The notes under the pieces were generated by a model. That model saw nothing but the letters and a program-made list of their open reading frames with translations. It did not search any database and had not been told where the DNA came from. Shown in pieces: positions 10,484 to 18,514 of a stretch of 56,094 nucleotides of DNA. A program made the translations under genes and the position numbers. The DNA lies in contig JAJZVX010000025.1 of the NCBI GenBank assembly GCA_021846985.1, forward strand, positions 1 through 56,094, in the 5' to 3' direction. Numbering within the stretch: the stretch's first letter is position 1; the number at the start of each line of letters is the position of its first letter. Source of the DNA: Acidobacteriota bacterium (GTDB taxonomy: Bacteria; Acidobacteriota; Terriglobia; Terriglobales; Acidobacteriaceae).

Positions 10484-11335
10484 TCATGCGTCTACGCTCT
10501 TGAAGGCAATCAGCGGGCAGTTGTTGCAGATGTCCGCGCCGGGAAATCCGTCGCCGGGCCTGACAATGGAACTGCTGCCCTGGGTTTCGATGCGCTCAGT
10601 CAGGCGCTGGCATACGTCACCGATTTGAGCGCCGGGAATGATCACGTTCACTTCGCCGCGCTCGGTCTTGCCGGCGCTGTAGCTGCCCGAGCAGGCCGGA
10701 AGCATATTGAAGTTCCCGGTCTGATAGGTCCATACATTGCCGCCGCACGCGGAAGAACTCACGGTGATGGCGGTATGCAGGGGATGGGTGTCCGTGGCCG
10801 CCATGTAGTCAACCGCAAGATGGTAGGCCTGCATCGGGTCGCAGTAAAAATGGACCGTGTCAGCTCCGCCGAAGAAACCAGCCTTGGCCAGCGGCGCCAC
10901 GGCAATGCCCAGCAAACCCGCAGGAAGCCGGGGTTTGGAGCGGATAAAACGCTCGGACTGACCGAGGTCTCTGGTGTATCGGGCATGACTCTTGATCTCG
11001 CGTTCGTCCAGATCCTTCCAGCCAAAACAGTACCTGGCGTTCTTGCAGCTCAGATCCTTCTGTTCGCCGTAAATAACTCTTCCCTGCATACGGACACCAA
11101 TCTCCCATTGGCAAAAGGTGATGGGCTTGAGCGGCGATTCAATCTCATCGCAGCTCTTCTTGAAGTTCTCTATCTCCCGCTGGTCGTAGAAAAACCTGAC
11201 CCCAATCGGGTAGTGATAGAGGCGCAGCTCTTTCATCAACAGTCTTTGCATCTCTTCGTACGGAATTGTGGGATGCTCGCGTCTGCGATCGGTTCGACTT
11301 CCGTTCTCTCGTGATTGTGTTTCCGTCTGACTCAC
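10484..11335 (-). CDS. Cys-rich DUF169 protein
   Basis: A 283-residue protein of the DUF169 (COG2043-type) family, function unknown. The pattern includes LRLYHYPIGVRFFYDQ, the long GIAVAPLAKAGFFGGADTVHFYCDP stretch split across the middle, and SSACGGNVWTYQTG followed by LPACSGSYSAGKTERGE. About ten cysteines are present, including SCKNARYCFGW and, near the C-terminus, ICNNC, a possible metal or Fe-S ligand set (inference). It uses a GTG start whose first bases overlap the upstream stop (GTGA at 11335-11332), so it is translationally coupled to the preceding NifX-type gene. Confidence 0.8.
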   Translation of the reverse strand: MSQTETQSRENGSRTDRRREHPTIPYEEMQRLLMKELRLYHYPIGVRFFYDQREIENFKKSCDEIESPLKPITFCQWEIGVRMQGRVIYGEQKDLSCKNARYCFGWKDLDEREIKSHARYTRDLGQSERFIRSKPRLPAGLLGIAVAPLAKAGFFGGADTVHFYCDPMQAYHLAVDYMAATDTHPLHTAITVSSSACGGNVWTYQTGNFNMLPACSGSYSAGKTERGEVNVIIPGAQIGDVCQRLTERIETQGSSSIVRPGDGFPGADICNNCPLIAFKSVDA

Positions 11336-11691
11336 CAGTGGCCCTCCACATCGGCGGCCGCCATGCTTTTGAGCGCACCTGCTCTAAACTGCTCCCATGC
11401 CTCCCCGACCGTCCCTCCGGCAACGGGATAAATGGCGATTCCGCCGGCTTTGAGCGCGGCAAAGGCCTTCGGTCCGGCGTGCCCGGTGATGAGCGCCTCG
11501 GCGCCAAGATCAATGACTGCCTTGGCCGCCTGAATACCGGCTCCCTGGGCGGCATTCAGGTTCACGGCATTGCTCACGGTTGTCGCCGCTTGCGTTTCCA
11601 GGTCAACGACGACAAAGTACTTCGCCCTGCCAAAACGCGGATCGACAGACGACTGCAGACCTTCTCCCGTTGACGTAATCGCGACTTTCAT
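11332..11691 (-). CDS. NifX/orange-protein-family protein, first gene of sigma-54 operon
   Basis: A 119-residue single-domain PF02579-type protein. MKVAITSTGEGLQSSVDPRF leads into GRAKYFVVVD: the DPRFGRA signature is characteristic of the ORP/MTH1175-like branch. ALITGHAGPKAFAALKAGGI and IYPVAGGTVGEAWEQF complete the fold. It lacks the FGHCEHF variant of its paralogue at 10040-10378, so the two probably have different ligands or partners. AGGGGA precedes ATG 11691 at good spacing. The start is about 24 bases downstream of a strong sigma-54 -12 element, and the gene overlaps the DUF169 gene. Founder of a four-gene unit (NifX-like, DUF169, NifX-like, flavoprotein). Confidence 0.85.
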   Translation of the reverse strand: MKVAITSTGEGLQSSVDPRFGRAKYFVVVDLETQAATTVSNAVNLNAAQGAGIQAAKAVIDLGAEALITGHAGPKAFAALKAGGIAIYPVAGGTVGEAWEQFRAGALKSMAAADVEGHW

Positions 11692-11714
11692 TCGGTCCCC
11701 TGCGCATCAGGGAA

Positions 11715-11729
11715 GCACGCGGCGTGCCA
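11715..11729 (-). promoter_or_regulatory. Sigma-54 (-24/-12) promoter
   Basis: Read on the minus strand, TTGGCACGCCGCGTGCT matches the consensus YTGGCACGRNNNTTGCW at 15 of 17 positions. The invariant GG (11728-11727) and GC (11716-11715) are separated by exactly 10 bases. Transcription would start about 12 bases further, near 11703, just ahead of the ribosome-binding site of the NifX-like gene at 11691. A sigma-54 activator gene lies directly upstream, which fits. Confidence 0.75.
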
Positions 11730-11776
11730 ACAGCGCCGGCTGAAAGCAAACTCTGTATGTCCATCATCGGAGAGGA

Positions 11777-11797
11777 TTTGTCGCTTATAGCGAAAAA
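11777..11797. promoter_or_regulatory. Palindrome, candidate activator-binding site upstream of the sigma-54 promoter
   Basis: TCGCT-TAT-AGCGA (11781-11793) is a perfect inverted repeat, extended by T-run/A-run flanks into a 21-bp imperfect palindrome. It lies about 50-70 bases upstream of the -24 box and about 45 bases after the activator's stop codon. That suits an enhancer-type site for the activator. It might instead be a terminator for the activator gene, but it is short for that. Confidence 0.45.
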
Positions 11798-11840
11798 GCA
11801 GCTTCAGCAGAAAGGATCGGGATGGTTGCAAAATGCATCG

Positions 11841-12842
11841 CTACTTGCCGCGCTTGCGTCCGTCTTGCGAGTTGGCAGACAATCCTGCAGCTTTGAGCCT
11901 GCGATAGAGGGTGCTGGGATTGATGCCAAGTTCACGAGCCGCTTGCCGGCGGTTGCCGCGGTTCCGTGCGAGCGCCGATTCCATCATCTGTATTTGCGCC
12001 GAACGCATGTCTACCGCGGTGACTGCCGCGTTGGATGTTGCCGTTGCAGGGCGAAGTTCGACAGGCAGATGCTCCATCCCGATCTGTCCCCCACGGCACA
12101 GCACAAACGCCTGTTCGATAATGTTTTCCAACTCCCGCACGTTGCCTGGATAGTCGTATTCCATCAGGCGCGCCAGCACCTCTGGAGAAACCCCGCCGAT
12201 CTCTTTCTCCTGTAGGCTGTTGAATTTTGCCACGAGATGGTCGACGAGCAGAGGAATATCCTCACGCCGCTCCCGCAGGGGCGGGATTTTCAGGTAGACG
12301 ACGCGAATCCGGTAGAAGAGATCTTCGCGAAATTTATCCTCATGAACCAACTGTGACAAGTTCTTGTTGGTCGCGGCCAGTACGCGGACATTGACCTTCA
12401 CTGATTCGGTCGCGCCCAGCGGTTCAATGCATCTCTCCTGCAATACGCGCAGCAGCCGGACCTGCATGGCCGGCGAGATATCGCCGATTTCGTCCAGAAA
12501 GATGGTGCCTCCGTCGGCCAGCGCAAAACGCCCGGGCTTGTCTTTCTTCGCGTCCGTGAAAGCTCCGGCCTTATAGCCGAACAACTCCGACTCGAGCAGC
12601 GCGTCGGGCAGAGCCGCGCAGTTCACCGCGACAAATCGCTTTTTGCCGCGAGTCGAGAGGTGATGAATGGCGCGGGCGAAGAGCTCTTTTCCGGTGCCGC
12701 TCTCGCCTTCAATCAACACCGTACTGGAACTGGCTGCGATCTGCGGCAAAATCTCGAACAGACTCCGCATCGCTACGCTTGCGCCAGGCTGATGAGTCAA
12801 CTCAACGATCCGGCGCTTCTCGGCAATCGCCTCGGTGATCAC
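11841..12842 (-). CDS. Sigma-54-dependent transcriptional activator (AAA+/Fis), probably N-terminally truncated
   Basis: Enhancer-binding protein that remodels sigma-54 RNA polymerase. The 333 residues contain the AAA+ domain: Walker A GESGTGKE (46-53), the sigma-54-contacting loop GAFTD (93-97) and Walker B GGTIFLDEIG (111-120). A Fis-type helix-turn-helix (NRRQAARELGINPSTLYRRL) closes the protein. Nothing precedes the AAA+ domain. The frame is open for another 19 codons upstream of GTG 12842, reading like domain sequence (GRFEVIIDGRLWVITEAI), until a TAA at 12900 where IS21-type DNA begins. I infer that a sensory domain was lost to that insertion; a naturally short PspF-like architecture is the alternative. 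It reads toward the sigma-54 promoter at 11715 and is its obvious candidate activator. Confidence 0.85.
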   Translation of the reverse strand: MITEAIAEKRRIVELTHQPGASVAMRSLFEILPQIAASSSTVLIEGESGTGKELFARAIHHLSTRGKKRFVAVNCAALPDALLESELFGYKAGAFTDAKKDKPGRFALADGGTIFLDEIGDISPAMQVRLLRVLQERCIEPLGATESVKVNVRVLAATNKNLSQLVHEDKFREDLFYRIRVVYLKIPPLRERREDIPLLVDHLVAKFNSLQEKEIGGVSPEVLARLMEYDYPGNVRELENIIEQAFVLCRGGQIGMEHLPVELRPATATSNAAVTAVDMRSAQIQMMESALARNRGNRRQAARELGINPSTLYRRLKAAGLSANSQDGRKRGK

Positions 12843-12904
12843 CCAAAGGCGGCCATCGATTATTACTTCAAACCGGCCATAGAGAAGCGGCCTGAGGCAT
12901 TAGC

Positions 12905-13670
12905 TGCGACGGAGGCAATTAGCCTCTGTTGGCATGGGTAATGTCTTGGAAAAAGCGAAACAGGAACAGGTGATCGCGCTGGGGCGTCTTGGTTGGTCCC
13001 TGCGTCGGATCGAGGCGGCGACGGGAGTCCGTCGCGAGACGGCTGGCGGATATTTGAGGTCGGCCGGGATATCGCTGCGGGCGCCGGGAGACTGGGGGCG
13101 CAAGGCTCCGGCAAAGGCGGCCAGTTCGGTGACCAGCGATCCGGTTGGCGAAGAAGCGGCAAAACCGGCCAACGATGTGATTACCGGCTTTTTGCCGGGA
13201 GTGACGTTGTCGGAAGTGGGTGGCAAACGCCCATCCGGAGCCAGTGAAGCGTATCGCGAGATGATCGAGTTGGAACTGTCGCGAGGCCGCAACGCGATGG
13301 GTATCTGGCAGCTATGCAGATCTCGGCATTCTGGCAGGATCTGGTCGATAAGCGCGGGTTTATGAGCAGCTATCAGAGTGTTCAGCGATTCGTACTCAAG
13401 CTGCGCGGAGCGGTATCGCCTGAAGCGGGGTGATCATCGAAACGAAACCCGGTGAGGAGGCCCAGGTTGATTACGGCACAGGGGCGATGGTGCGCGACCC
13501 CGACAGCGGCAAGTACCGTCGCACGCGGCTGTTTGTTCTGACGCTGGGATACAGCCGGAAAGCGGTTCGGCTGCTTGTGTTCCGATCCAGTGCGCGGGGT
13601 GTGGGCCAAGCTTCACGAGAAGGCCTTTCGCCCCGGCTTGGTGGTTCGCCGAGGGTCACTGATCCAGATG
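12905..13670 (+). pseudogene. IS21-family istA transposase remnant
   Basis: Degraded IstA transposase. The first piece (12934 to about 13310) carries the N-terminal helix-turn-helix, KQEQVIALGRLGWSLRRIEA then ATGVRRETAGGYL, and SRGRNAMGIWQ. After a frameshift, SSYQSVQRFVLKLRGAVSPE ends at a TGA at about 13432. The DDE domain begins with TKPGEEAQVDYGTGAMVRDP and RTRLFVLTLGYSRKAVRLLV (13440-13580), followed by another frameshift (WAKLHEKAF, then RLGGSPRV). The rest of istA and all of istB are missing. A 5-bp inverted repeat GAGGC/GCCTC (12912-12926) lies near its left edge. It abuts the shortened 5' end of the sigma-54 activator. Confidence 0.8.
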
Positions 13671-13835
13671 GAATCTCCGGACGCTTACCCTTTATTAGCA
13701 GAGTTCGACCCTGACGCACGAGGCGAGAATCGAACGCCAAGTGCATGCCGGCGCTCAATGAATATAGCTTGCGTACAACAGCGGGTGCTGGTTTGGCGAT
13801 ATCTTGTGATATGCCGTGGACGCGACTGATATGTC
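13671..13835. other. Unassigned junction DNA
   Basis: This stretch lies between the istA remnant and the 3' end of the ADOP gene. No gene, tRNA or terminal repeat is recognisable. It is probably scar sequence from insertion and deletion. Confidence 0.4.
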
Positions 13836-16547
13836 TCACTCAGCACGTACGACTTCAATTGGATTCACTCGCGCAGCCCTCCATGCAGGTATCGACGAGG
13901 CAATAAGCCCACCTAAAAACAAAACCAGAGACACAACCCCGATCGTCCAAAGGTCATTCGACTTTACTCCATACAGAAATACCGCCAGCCATTTGCTCGT
14001 AAGGGTGGTTGCGACAATGCCAATTCCGAGACCTGCAAGCAGCATCGTTCCAGCTTGGCCCAAAACGAGCGTCATGATATTCCGTTTTTGAGCACCAAGG
14101 GCAATTCGCACCCCTAACTCCCGCCGGCGCTGTACCACCGAGTAGGCGAGTAGACCATAGATCCCTGTCAGTGAAAGGAGCAACGCCAACCCACCAAAAA
14201 TCTCTAAAAGCTTAGCGGCAAGGTTTTGGTTTCCGAACGAGTCTTCCATGACTTGATCCATCGTAGTGAAATTGCTTGCCGCGAGTTCTGGACTCGCAGA
14301 ACTCAACACCTCTCGCAACTTCGGCATGACTAATGAAGGGTTCCTGTCAATTCGCACCGCAAGATCCATTGCCATTCCTTCCGCAGCTTTGTAAAACATG
14401 CTTTCTGGCGTAATCTGGGGTATACAGATCTCAATTTCTGGTTGCGATGGTACCGATACAGACACCTGGCGTTCGTCGTCCAGCACACCCACCACCACGG
14501 ATGGGCGATCCTTACGAAAGCTGATTAACGTCTGACCGAGAATAGCCGAAGGGTCGCGATTGTCGCCGTAATAGGCCTTGACAAACGCACGATTCACAAT
14601 CACCGCAGGCTGGGAAGTTGCTGTGTCGTTCTGATCAAAAAAACGACCACGCAGCATTTGGAATCCAAATACCTGCTGCATCTCGGGCCCTACCGCACGA
14701 AATTGTACCTTCATTTCTCGTCTGCGCACGTCGTCTGCGCTATTGCCTTCGGGCGCGAGGGTAAATATCATTTGGAATGTCTTGCCAAGTGGTACTTCGG
14801 TAAGTAATGACGCGCTTCGCGTTTCGGGCATCTGCTTAACACGCTCGATCAGTGGCTGGTACAAATCCGTGGTCATATTGCGCCCCGCGAATTTGTATGA
14901 TGGAATCGTCATATTTGCTACGACGATGTTCTCTGTGTGAAAGCCAAGTGCCACATGTTTGAGTGCGTAGATAGTTCTCAAAAGGAGACCGCATCCAACG
15001 AGGAGAGTTAGAGAGAGCGCGATCTCGGTGACAATTAGTGCAACTCTCACGCGATGCTGTTTCCGGGTAATGCCCTGCTGCGGTGCACCCTGCCTGAGCG
15101 CCGCTTCGAGTGAGGCGCGTGCCCTCCCAAACAAAGGCCAGGCAGAAATGAGTAACGCGCCCAGAATCGTGAGTCCTAGTAGCGCGCCTAACACGCCAGG
15201 ACTGGGCGTCAAATTTTCGCGGATGCTGAACTGCGTCTGCAGGCTGTGCGTGAAGAACTTTAACATACCCACAGCTAGACCCAAGCCAACCACAGATGCA
15301 ATGCCGCTTAGCAGTGTGGCCTCCATAAGCAATTGCTCGGCGATTTGCCAATGGCTTGCGCCTAGGGCAATGCGTATGGCAAACTCTCGCTCGCGAGTAC
15401 TGGCACGAGCCAACACGAGGCTAGCCGTGTTGACGCAGCCAATAAGCCACAAGAGGGCAGATGAAGCAAAGAGTGCAAGTGCGCCTTTGCGCATATCCGC
15501 AGGCACAAGAGATTTGCCGTACCGCTGAATATCAATTGAGGTGACTTGCTCACGCTCCAAATCATTCGTGTATTCGGCAGCCACCGCCGGCTGAATCGCT
15601 TTCAGTTCCGCAGTCGCAGCAGCGAGGGTCGTACCCTCTTTAAGTCGAGCTAGGACATTGTAGTGAGGAGTCTGACGATTCCGCGATGCGTCGATCTCAT
15701 GCAAGACGATTGGCCGCCATACGACGGGTAACGCCCCTCCCGATCGTGCTTCGAATGGAAACGTGAAGACGGGAGGCATTATGCCGATAATAGTGAAGCG
15801 GTCGCCGTTCAGTCGAACTATCTTTCCGACAATTCCTGGATCAGCGCCGTAATTCGCTTTCCAAACGGCATTGCTCAAGACAAGCGAATGCTCGTCTTCA
15901 GATTTGACGGATTGAAATTCGTCCAGCGCCAAGAAGTCTCGCCCTTGAACAGGTCGTGCTCCGAGCATGGAAAACAAATTTGCGCCCACCGCCACGCAAT
16001 TGACTTGCATGTCCCCGCCTGCATTCGCTTCGAGGAACGCTACGCGGTCATTATTGCTCGTGTAGTACGCTATCTCGCTCACAGCGTGGCTGCGTTCCAT
16101 CCATCGGACGATGTCTAAGTAAGGACTTCCATGGACATCTATGCCCCGCTTACCCGCTTCGTAAACCGACACCAACTGGTCAGGATCGTAAAAGGGAAGT
16201 CGCCGGAACAATATACGATCCACAACTGTGAACATCGCACATGTGGATCCAACACCTGCAGCCAAAGTCATTATTACGAAGATGGAAAACCCAGGCGTCC
16301 GAATCAGCCCTCGCAACGCGTACCGGAGGTTCGTAACAAAATTCTCGAGTCGACCCCAGCCCCAAACTGAGTGCGTAACATCCTGAACGAGCGCGACATT
16401 TCCAGACTCGCGTCGAACAGCGGCCCTTGCTTCGTCCGGTGCTTGCCCTTGGTCCACCCGATCCGCAGCATCCATTTCGATATGTGCAGTGATCTCTTCG
16501 TCTAGATCAACCTTACGTTTCTCGAAAAATCGACCAATCCAGTTCAT
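13836..16547 (-). CDS. ADOP-type MacB-like ABC permease
   Basis: Acidobacterial duplicated orphan permease: two fused FtsX/MacB-type permease units without their own ATPase. The 903 residues show an N-terminal cytoplasmic extension (EEITAHIEMDAADRVDQGQA), a first membrane segment near residue 90, a large periplasmic MacB-like domain, three membrane segments after REREFAIRIALGASHW, and then a second copy of the unit ending with RRRELGVRIALGAQKRNIMT and three more membrane segments. The RE(F/L)x(I/V)RIALGA motif occurs twice, confirming the duplication. The gene is visibly AT-richer than its surroundings, suggesting acquisition. A PadR-type regulator, the usual upstream partner, survives only as a fragment. 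Transport substrate unknown. Confidence 0.9.
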   Translation of the reverse strand: MNWIGRFFEKRKVDLDEEITAHIEMDAADRVDQGQAPDEARAAVRRESGNVALVQDVTHSVWGWGRLENFVTNLRYALRGLIRTPGFSIFVIMTLAAGVGSTCAMFTVVDRILFRRLPFYDPDQLVSVYEAGKRGIDVHGSPYLDIVRWMERSHAVSEIAYYTSNNDRVAFLEANAGGDMQVNCVAVGANLFSMLGARPVQGRDFLALDEFQSVKSEDEHSLVLSNAVWKANYGADPGIVGKIVRLNGDRFTIIGIMPPVFTFPFEARSGGALPVVWRPIVLHEIDASRNRQTPHYNVLARLKEGTTLAAATAELKAIQPAVAAEYTNDLEREQVTSIDIQRYGKSLVPADMRKGALALFASSALLWLIGCVNTASLVLARASTREREFAIRIALGASHWQIAEQLLMEATLLSGIASVVGLGLAVGMLKFFTHSLQTQFSIRENLTPSPGVLGALLGLTILGALLISAWPLFGRARASLEAALRQGAPQQGITRKQHRVRVALIVTEIALSLTLLVGCGLLLRTIYALKHVALGFHTENIVVANMTIPSYKFAGRNMTTDLYQPLIERVKQMPETRSASLLTEVPLGKTFQMIFTLAPEGNSADDVRRREMKVQFRAVGPEMQQVFGFQMLRGRFFDQNDTATSQPAVIVNRAFVKAYYGDNRDPSAILGQTLISFRKDRPSVVVGVLDDERQVSVSVPSQPEIEICIPQITPESMFYKAAEGMAMDLAVRIDRNPSLVMPKLREVLSSASPELAASNFTTMDQVMEDSFGNQNLAAKLLEIFGGLALLLSLTGIYGLLAYSVVQRRRELGVRIALGAQKRNIMTLVLGQAGTMLLAGLGIGIVATTLTSKWLAVFLYGVKSNDLWTIGVVSLVLFLGGLIASSIPAWRAARVNPIEVVRAE

Positions 16548-16589
16548 TGTTGCCTCGATTGCTGTCGGAGCGAGGCCCCTTATGGGAGG

Positions 16590-16712
16590 TCATTCAGCCC
16601 GAATTGGCCTGAGAATCCCCTTCACTACGTCCACCAACAGACTCCATCGGCTCATGTCTCGCGCCAATCGCTTCTTTCCAGTTGCTGTAATACGATAATA
16701 CCTCGCCCCGGA
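16590..16712 (-). pseudogene. PadR-family regulator, C-terminal fragment
   Basis: The last 39 codons (GARYYRITATGKKRLARDMS, then RWSLLVDVVKGILRP) match the winged-helix wing and C-terminus of the PadR regulators normally found immediately upstream of ADOP permeases. The DNA-binding first half is gone: upstream of about 16712 the sequence becomes the opposite-strand flavoprotein fragment. The frame stays open to 16859, but that part is antisense of the flavoprotein and not PadR-like. A functional regulator is therefore unlikely. Confidence 0.7.
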
Positions 16713-16739
16713 TACGATGTGCCGTTTCCGGGCGTACTT

Positions 16740-17117
16740 GACAACGCGGTGGTCAAACTTTTCGACAAGAGCGTTGCGTTCGTCGGACTCACGGAAAAAC
16801 AGGCCCGAGAAGAGGGATACGAACCGGTATGCGCCACGGTCGATTCCCGAAGCAAGCATGCGATGATGCCGGGGGTAAAACCCTGGACGATCAAACTCGT
16901 CTTTGACAGAAAAAGCAAGAAACTTCTCGGCGGTCAGATACTGAGCGACGCCGAGGCGCCCGCTAAAGAAATCGATACGGTCAATGCGCTGATACTGGGT
17001 GGCAAGACGGTCTATGAGCTTTGTTCGCTCATGTGTGCCGGCCAGCCGGAAATGTCTTCGGAGCCCAGTGCGGAGCCGATCTGTATCGCTGCCGAACAGG
17101 CTTTGGTGAAAATGTAA
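16740..17117 (+). pseudogene. Flavoprotein disulfide reductase / NADH oxidase, C-terminal domain
   Basis: Dimerisation domain of a CoA-disulfide reductase/NADH-oxidase-type flavoenzyme: VVKLFDKSVAFVGLTEKQAR, VKPWTIKLVFDRKSKKLLGG, DAEAPAKEIDTVNALILGGK and a C-terminal CAGQPEMSSEP, where family members have a conserved aromatic/Pro segment. FAD and NAD binding domains are absent. The open frame from ATG 16719 is probably not a real start. The first half of such a gene lies on the minus strand at 9230-9982. About 60-80 residues expected between the two halves are found in neither. Confidence 0.75.
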
Positions 17118-17347
17118 TGTCCACCATAAAAACCGCTTGTCTTGCTCGTTCGCGATGGCTTGGTGCGATTGTACCGGGTGGGCATGTACCTAGTACTACT
17201 GTGTTATAAATAGCCACGCAAGCAGCATGGGCAACGGGGCAGGGACCTTGCCGGATGCATTGCGATCTGGCGGCGCAGTGTGGAGATGGAGTAATTGAGA
17301 GGTATGAACGCACCGTAAACAGTGACTTGAAATCGGGATGATAAACC

Positions 17348-18463
17348 ATGACAAAGCACAGCCCAGAAAATGAGCGCATCAAGCGGAAATACTTTGCCTA
17401 TTTGAAAGAAGCCAAGCGGCACAGTGAGCCAACCGTGGACGCAGCCGCCAAGGCGCTGAGCCGATTCGAAGAACACACCCGGCACCGGGACTTCAAGGCG
17501 TTCCACTTTGAGCAGGCGATTGCTTTCAAGCGGCATCTGGCGGAGCAGACCGGCAAGAGGTCAGGCGAGAAACTGAGCAAAGCAACCTTGCACGCGACGC
17601 TGAAGCAGCTCAGGGCGTTCTTTTTCTGGCTGGCGGGGCAGCCTGGTTACAGGGCGCGGCTACAGTATTCCAATGCCGACTATTTCAACTTGTCGGAAAA
17701 GGACGCCCGGATTGCCACGGCCCAGCGGGAGCGGAAAGTGCCGACGCTGGAGCAGGTGAAGCATGTGATCCAGGCGATGCCAGCCGGGAGCGAGATGGAG
17801 CGCCGCAACCGCGCGCTGGTGGCCTTTACACTCCTGACCGGCGCGCGCGATTCGGCCATTGCTTCGATGAAGCTGAAGCATGTGGACCGAAAAGAAGGCT
17901 GTGTCCAGCAGGATGCGCGGGAAGTGAAGACGAAATTCAGCAAGACATTCACGAGCTATTTCTTTCCCGTGGGCGAAGAAGTCCGGCAGATTGTGGCGGA
18001 CTGGGTGCGGTTTCTACGCGAAGACAAGCTATGGGGCAATGATGATCCGCTGTTCCCGGAAACTCGTGTTGTGACGGGACATGAGTGCAAGTTTGAAGCG
18101 GCTGGGCTGGACCGGAAGCACTGGAACACGGCGACGCCGATTCGGACGATCTTCCGCGAAGCATTCGAGCGCGCGGGCTTGTCCTATTTCAACCCACACA
18201 GTCTACGGAAGACGCTGGCGCGGCTGGGAGAGCAATGCTGCCAAACGCCGGAAGATTTCAAGGCGTGGAGCCAGAACCTTGGGCATGAACAGGTACTCAC
18301 AACCTTCATGAGCTACGGCAAGGTGGCCACTGACCGGCAGGGTGAGATTATCCGGGGAATCGGTATGTCCAAGCCATCGAAATCGCCCGCCGTGGAAGAC
18401 ATCGCGGAAGCCGTGGCCCGAAAGCTGCGGGACTCAGGAGCGAGCCTCCCGGCGGGGCAGTAG
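17348..18463 (+). CDS. Tyrosine recombinase/integrase
   Basis: Site-specific DNA recombinase of 371 residues. A SAM-like core-binding domain (about 5-105) precedes the catalytic domain. Expected catalytic residues are visible: Arg167 (LLTGARDSA), a lysine in the VKTKFSKT hairpin (about 194-199), His284 and Arg287 (HSLRKTL), His313 (LGHEQ) and the nucleophile Tyr323 (TTFMSYGKV). It therefore looks active. It differs from the P4-type integrase at 19033 in lacking the DUF4102 arm-binding domain. The 230 bases upstream hold no gene. Its role and attachment site are unknown; it may belong to a separate, older insertion. Confidence 0.88.
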   Translation: MTKHSPENERIKRKYFAYLKEAKRHSEPTVDAAAKALSRFEEHTRHRDFKAFHFEQAIAFKRHLAEQTGKRSGEKLSKATLHATLKQLRAFFFWLAGQPGYRARLQYSNADYFNLSEKDARIATAQRERKVPTLEQVKHVIQAMPAGSEMERRNRALVAFTLLTGARDSAIASMKLKHVDRKEGCVQQDAREVKTKFSKTFTSYFFPVGEEVRQIVADWVRFLREDKLWGNDDPLFPETRVVTGHECKFEAAGLDRKHWNTATPIRTIFREAFERAGLSYFNPHSLRKTLARLGEQCCQTPEDFKAWSQNLGHEQVLTTFMSYGKVATDRQGEIIRGIGMSKPSKSPAVEDIAEAVARKLRDSGASLPAGQ

Positions 18464-18514
18464 AGAGACAGCAATGAGATACAATCGCTGACACGGAGGT
18501 GCCACGCAGAAAGT

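Noticed and set aside
10040..11691. Nitrogen-fixation genes (nifX)
   Set aside because: Only the shared PF02579 fold is present; no nifHDK, nifB or nifEN gene occurs in the window, and the DPRFGRA form points to the orange-protein branch.
16590..16859. Complete 89-residue regulator
   Set aside because: Only the last 39 residues are PadR-like; the rest is antisense to the flavoprotein fragment.
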